A DNA stretch of 64,000 nucleotides from Zhengitettix transpicula (taxonomy: Eukaryota > Arthropoda > Insecta > Orthoptera > Tetrigidae): NCBI GenBank assembly GCA_037074705.1, contig CM073596.1, positions 28,308,001 to 28,372,000 on the forward strand, given 5' to 3'. The notes under the pieces are model-generated. The model saw only the letters and a list, made by a program, of their open reading frames with translations, did not search any database and was not told where the DNA came from. Below, piece by piece: positions 59,073 through 64,000 of this stretch. The translations under genes were made by a program, and so were the position numbers. Numbering within the stretch: position 1 is the stretch's first letter; each line of letters begins with the position of its first letter.

Positions 59073-59348
59073 TTTTTATGTAAAGCGAATAAAGCGATTA
59101 TATCAATTTTTGAAAGCTCCCTATTGCGTCTAAAGATGGCGGATTGAAGTCTGATATAGCCGAGAACCATCTTACAGCCTTGCATAACAACAATAACACG
59201 CTTAACGAAAATCAGTCTAGCCATTTTGTTGAGAAAAGTAATTCAATTTCCAACTGTTAAGAAGCCCCCAGTGCATGAAACCGAAATATAAACCCTGTAC
59301 AATTATATTGCTTTATTAATAGATTATTTATCAATTTTATATTTAATA
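59073..59348. repeat. Segment shared with 45872-46144, abutting a Helitron end
   Basis: See the first copy. The match includes the bases directly next to the CTAG terminus (GATTATTTATCAATTTTAT..TTAAATA or TTTAATA). Confidence 0.85.
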
Positions 59349-60285
59349 CTAGCTGGGTGCCCGGCGTTTCCCGGGTTGTTATATATCCATAACTCCAGAT
59401 TTGACTACAATTTTGGTTACTCTTGCGTTATTTTTGTTTAACGCACCTCAACCCCTATCCTTAAATGTGCTCCCCTCCATTGCGAAAATGGGTTGAACTC
59501 ATTGACCCCGAAAAAAGTATCTTTCGACAAATATATATATACTGTGGGTTAAACAAATTGTTGAGTGTCATAATTAATCTCAGTGATATACATAATCCCG
59601 GATTTGACTATAATCTCGCTGGTTTTTGAGTTATTTTCATGTAATTCCACTCCACCTCCTCCCTTAAGGGTGTTCTCCTACCAAGCCCGAAACGGGTTGA
59701 AATTATGCAGAGAGAACATCTACAGAAATAACATGAATCTCATTGACACCGACCCAAATATTGGCCGAAAATGTCTACCTCTAACCTCCCATCCGCGTTG
59801 CCCAGATTGACATATCTAAACTTAGTGATGTCCGTAACCCTAATAGACTCCAATCTTGGTTTTCTTCGCGTTATTTTCTTGTAACGCTTGTCCACCCCTA
59901 CCTCTAATGGTGATCCTTTCCCATGGTTTAAGAAGTTTAAACTATACTCGGATAACATTGGAAGAAACTATATCAATCTCTTCTTTTCTTTTATTGGCTG
60001 GACAGCCCCGAAGGGCCTTGGCCTACCGAGACGGCTGCCAGACTGTCATATATCAACTCTTGGACCCCTAAAAATATTTATCCGACTTAAATATCGGATG
60101 TTTCAGTATGTTTGAATATTTCCAGTCCCGCTCCTGAGGGTGATAGACGCGTCTCATCTCGACAATGTTTGTTTCCTAGTCGCAAAGAACACGTGTAAGA
60201 AATTTGGTGAAATTTACTCCACCGGTGTAGATTTGTATAAGGAACATACAAACATACGAACAAATACTCTCCTTTATTTATTCGA
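59349..60285 (-). mobile_element. Non-autonomous Helitron, long subfamily, complete
   Basis: On the minus strand it starts TCGAATAAATAAAGGAG and ends CCCGGGAAACGCCGGG plus CACCCAGCTAG. This gives a 5-bp stem (CCCGG/CCGGG) eleven bases before the end, the expected Helitron terminator layout. A at 59348 and T at 60286. Frames of 60-75 codons inside are not conserved between copies. Confidence 0.83.
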
Positions 60286-61346
60286 TTTAAATCATTTTTG
60301 GGGAATAAATTATTGAAATAAATATTGGAATTTTCTCATCAGTCTACTTTCAGAATTATATATTCGAATTTTTCAAAACATTTCTACTACTTGTCGTGAG
60401 TTTCATTGCTGTTCGGTAATATCGTCATCGTAAAATTTCAAACACCGTGTAAGAGTTTCAAAGTTATAAGAATGTGTGTCTCTTCGTGGTTTGAAACCAG
60501 CTGTGCAACAAGATTTTGTCCTCAGCCAATTTTAATCCTGTCTGAAGTGGAATGTGCCTGCTGGTCGACATGGATTCACTTCTCATAAATTCGCGCCACG
60601 TTTCTGAGAAGTCGTCTGCCTGAAGCTGCTTGCTGTCAGACCGAGATAAAACAAGTACGCTTGCTTGTATGCGCCACTCCTTCCCAAGCTGGAAATAGAA
60701 TGATCCAGAGTCCACGGCGCCTAATAAACATGCTTTTAATTTACTACCTGGGCTGCTGACTCGACCTCTGAAACAACAGTCATGAATAAGTAAATGTTTC
60801 TGTAAAAACCTTCATTACAGTCCCTCCCGCTGCTTCCACGAAAATCTCTTCCCAAGAAGAAGCATTTGCTGCCAGCCAAATGAAGGTACAATTTAATACA
60901 CGCACTCACCAGTTGGTCTGACATATTGAGAAATTGCTGCTTTCCAGCTAACCACGGTAATCAGAACGAAATAATTATTGTACGATAACTACAGATTTCA
61001 TGTACTCTACCTCTAATGCAACAAATTCAGATAATTAGAGGCTTCTACAGGTGTAAGTTATTCCAGTACTCGAGCTACAAGTTTATTTACCTTTCTTAAT
61101 TTTTAAGACTATTCTATTCTACGAAGAAGATGGATGATCTAACATGGCTTTATTAATACTAAGACAAAATTTAATGGCAATGTTTTGAGTTCGTCTAAAA
61201 ATTTCTTGATACGAGGAATATAATACATTTATTATAAGGTTTCAAAAATAATTTAGCAATCTCGTGAAATGTTTTTAAACTTCCCGTCAGTACTCTTTTG
61301 CCTGTGCATACACCGTACCGGCTTTGCAAGCATTCTATATCTATAT
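60286..61346. other. No gene recognised
   Basis: Mixed, then AT-rich. Overlapping frames at 60406-60924 have no domains. Confidence 0.3.
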
Positions 61347-62049
61347 TGTAATAATTATCTATTTAAACAATTAAAATTATAGTTAGCCACACGTTGGTGA
61401 CGCCAAATGGTAATATACACAATTAAAATTAAACAATTAAATACAACAGTTAGCCCGCGTTGAATGAATTAATTTAACTACTTTAACTTTAAATGAAAGG
61501 ATGTTAATAAATAAAATTTTAGTTAATTAAACAAACGTTAATTTATTATATGCAAAAAAATTCAAGTTACAAAATCGATATTTATTGAATTTAACAACAT
61601 TTATTACGTACAATCCAAAACTTTTTACTCTTTCTCTCAGGGTCTTTATCTGGGCCTTTAAATAAAGAAAGTTGTTACTATTTTTAAACAATCAAATCAC
61701 AGTAAAGTTATGACAATGACCAATATTTACAATATAAAAAAAATCAAAATCTGACGATTAAATCTTTAACTAAGGGTTTACAATTAATAATTTAATGGAT
61801 TCATGACTTAGTCTCTCTTTCTTTTTCTCTCTTTCTCTTTCTCTTTCTCTCTCTCTTTCTGTTTCTCTGTTTCTCTCTCTCCCTCTCTCTCCCTTTCTCT
61901 CTCCCTTTCTCTTTCTCTCTTTCTGTTTTTCTCTCTTTCTCTCTCTCCCTTTCTCTTTCTCTCTCTTTCTCTCTCTTTTTCTCTCTTTACTTCTCTTTCC
62001 CTCTCTTTCACTCTATTTCCCTCTATTTCCCTCTCTCTATCTCTCACTC

Positions 62050-62082
<33 letters not shown>

Positions 62083-62413
62083 CTCTTTCCCTCTCTTTCC
62101 CCCCCTCTCTCTCTCTCTCGTAATTTTACCTCGTTCAGAAACTTTCACACACTTTACTTGAATATCAGGTTTTTTTACGATGCAATACTTCCGTGAATGT
62201 TTTACTTTGTATTAATTCACAACTTTAACCAGTAATACATTAACGACGTCTAGTCTCTGCTCAACTTTTATTTGTTCAGTCTCTTGCAATGTTTCGCCGC
62301 CAACTGCTCCATACATTATTATTGTCCATTCTTGTGTGTGATTTGTGTCTGTTTGCCGAAAACAATTCAAGTTCACAATGTTTTTAATTATTAATTGCCT
62401 TTTAATTACTACA
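61347..62413 (-). mobile_element. Collapsed LTR retrotransposon with a CT-tract
   Basis: On the minus strand it begins TGTAGTAATTAAAAGGCAATT (62413) and reaches an LTR end TATATTACCA at 61408. A PBS-like TGGCGTCACCAACGTGTGGC (61405-61386) follows, and it finishes GATAATTATTACA at 61347. ATAT flanks both ends (61343-61346, 62414-62417). It keeps the core CCCAG...GACCCTGAG. It has the same architecture as 12595-13688. Confidence 0.72.
61811..62119. repeat. Pyrimidine (CT-rich) tract inside the LTR
   Basis: About 310 bp of almost pure C and T on the plus strand in TCTCTTTC-type repeats. It lies in the U3-like half of the minus-oriented LTR, where sister copies carry other short repeats. The apparent Arg/Glu/Lys protein frame at 61808-62047 is just this tract translated. 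Confidence 0.95.
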
Positions 62414-62479
62414 ATATATATTATTTAGTTATATAAGTTATATATCGTTCTTCTTTTGCTACACTTTTCCCTTACAGAA

Positions 62480-63475
62480 TTGTAATTTAACACCGTGACA
62501 TGGCAGGATAAAAATTCCCTTTTACTGCTGGTTACCCCTGGGAGGTTATAGCGATCACTCTTCTTTTCACTACCCTCCTCGGCTTAAGTTGCCGTCAGCT
62601 CAGGACACCCAGTACCCTGGAGTAGAACTCCAAGGCCTTTGTGTTAGTGTGGGACTTTCACCTCACAAAAAAAACCTGCATGAGGCATTAAGCCTCCTTT
62701 TCCTGAAGTCTCTATTCTTCTTTCCTTAGCTACTCAAATCTTGTAACCAGAATTTCTCCGGATCTACAAGATACATGTCACTGTTATTTTTTACGTTCAG
62801 GTCTTCAAACGCTTGGTGACAGCTGAAGACCTGTGTGGATGTTTCAATATTGGTGCACTTTGAACATCCTGGGGAAGTAATCTTGCCAAACCTATGTAGA
62901 TAATGGTTGAAAGGACCATGTCCCGTTAGCAATCTACTTAATTCTTTCCCATGTTCCCCTTTCCATCTTCCCTTCTCTTCCACTATAGGTGTTATGTCGT
63001 GTAGACATCTGCCCTTTACACACTCTGCCCATCCTTTCTTAACCTAGTATTCTATTCCTTCTTTGGTTAATTATTTATTTATGGCCTTCCCGTGTATCCC
63101 TAGTATCTGAATGGCTCTCGCCATGCTCCACCCTAAACATCTTCTTGCTGCTTCTCGTCTGATGACAAGATCAAGTGGAGGCTTCAGACAGATTTTCTGC
63201 AATGATTCTTTATCCGTTGTTCTGTATGACCTCATGCCCTCCCTTTGAAGTTTATTGCAGATTCTTTGGAATGCCACTGTTCCAAGTCTTTCAGCACATG
63301 CCTCTGAGCCATAGGAGTAAATATTTAGGTGTAGTATATCCATTTTGATTTTAGAGGTTTTTCATGTTTGTCTGCTAGTGTTGGGGCCTTTTGGATTGCT
63401 CTGCGAGTTTGTGGCAGGAATCTTAGCTTATCATCCATTAATACTCCTAGATCTGCTTCTTTTACAGCTGATAGT
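62480..63475 (-). pseudogene. R1-like non-LTR retrotransposon, 3' end of ORF2 plus possible UTR
   Basis: On the minus strand from about 63475 it reads KEADLGVLMDDKLRFLPQT, the Y/DLGV.LD..L.F..H thumb motif of R1/I-type RTs. Next comes (63343-63071) YGSEACAERLGTVAFQRICN with SYRTTDKESLQKICLKPPLD. After a further frame change (62983-62726) it reads LLTGHGPFNHYLHRFGKI plus PGCSKC, the C-terminal Cys/His zone, closing with a stop at 62726. About 250 bp beyond, TTGGAGTTCTACTCCAGGG and similar GC-rich text is probably 3' UTR. The protein would be the C-terminal half of the element's polymerase. The 5' truncation near 63475 and at least two frame changes mark it as a dead, typically truncated LINE copy. 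Confidence 0.78.
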
Positions 63476-63495
63476 TATCAGTTATAGTATTAAAA

Positions 63496-63955
63496 CCTCG
63501 CCCACGGTCATCCACGCATCCGTTTCCATACGGATACGACTCATTCTAAACACATTTACGAATGGTATTTGCAAAAATTCGTAATATCTCTAAAACCATT
63601 AAAGATATCGAACTGTAACCTCGTCCAGTGTGATCCACGCACTCGTCATTAGGACACGACTCATTTTAGCGTATTTTTTCGTGCAAAAATTCACAAAATC
63701 TCGAAAACTGATAGAGATATTGAATTTTAATCTTGACCATCTCGTTCCACATCCACGTTTTATGTCGATATGACTGTTTTTAACAACTCCGCTGAATGTT
63801 TTTTTTGCAAAAATTCGGAAACCGTTAGACGTATCGTCTACTGTCCTCCACGCCCTCGTTTCCATACGAATGTGATTCATTTCAATCACCTTTACGAATG
63901 GCTTTCCAAAAATTCTCAATATTTCGAAAACCTATTAAATTTATTCCTCGTCACA
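63496..63955. repeat. Diverged tandem array, four units of about 110-123 bp
   Basis: CCTCGCCCACGGTCATCCAC at 63496, CCTCGTCCAGTGTGATCCAC at 63619, CATCTCGTTCCACATCCACG near 63739 and CTGTCCTCCACGCCCTCG at 63840 open successive units. Each runs through (C/T)GTTTCCATACGGATACGAC, TTTACGAATGG and GCAAAAATTC. The array reaches almost to the window end and may continue. Confidence 0.75.
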
Positions 63956-64000
63956 ATTTTTTCCCAAAAAACAATTATTCTACTTTTGCTTGCAGAAATT

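Noticed and set aside
61808..62047. A long Arg/Glu/Lys-rich protein on the minus strand
   Set aside because: It is the translation of a pyrimidine-rich simple repeat inside an LTR.

Overview
This is 64 kb of repeat-rich, AT-rich eukaryotic DNA. The transposon types (mariner, Helitron, R1/Jockey-like LINEs, Ty3/gypsy-type LTRs, a tRNA-derived SINE) point to an arthropod, most likely an insect with a large genome. A polyneopteran such as a cockroach, termite, stick insect or locust is plausible, but the sequence does not prove it. I recognise no host gene. The single host-like candidate is a 94-codon ORF with a signal-peptide-like start (20513-20797).

Most of what can be named is dead or non-autonomous mobile DNA in four families. 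(1) A GC-rich foldback-like family with long inverted arms (35-443, 7684-8565, 21257-22377, 35674-35931, 40565-41815, 51391-51952, 55229-56420). Its unit folds into nested hairpins and keeps one short reading frame open in six copies. (2) Non-autonomous Helitrons with TC...CTAG ends, all six complete copies sitting between A and T (6245-6804, 31815-32550, 40623-41370, 52335-52933, 57873-58459, 59349-60285), plus truncated copies. (3) Solo or collapsed LTRs of about 1 kb with TG...CA ends and 4-bp target duplications ATAT or GTAT (9332, 12595, 13699, 16730, 24700, 29684, 37394, 61347); three keep a primer-binding-site-like sequence. (4) LINE remnants (4529-5250, 28868-29642, 47568-49300, 62480-63475). 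One of these is split by a complete but frameshifted mariner (47651-48906) with intact ends and a TA duplication.

Layout: 0-9 kb holds a foldback, a 3 x 202 bp tandem array, a LINE end, a Helitron and a large foldback. 9-18 kb is an LTR cluster joined by (AT)n tracts. 18-24 kb holds the candidate small ORF and two head-to-tail foldback units. 24-40 kb holds LTRs, a Jockey-like RT remnant, a Helitron and two local duplications. 40-47 kb has a Helitron nested in a foldback and further Helitron remnants. 47-50 kb has mariner nested in a LINE, plus a broken lysine/serine-rich ORF. 51-60 kb has foldback arrays, Helitrons and a SINE. 60-64 kb has an LTR carrying a 310-bp CT tract, an R1-like LINE end and a diverged tandem array that runs to the window edge.

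No operon-like or pathway logic links these elements. What connects them is nesting, shared target sites and shared motifs, including an excess of the palindrome TGACGTCA. I found no CRISPR array, rRNA, or clear tRNA gene.
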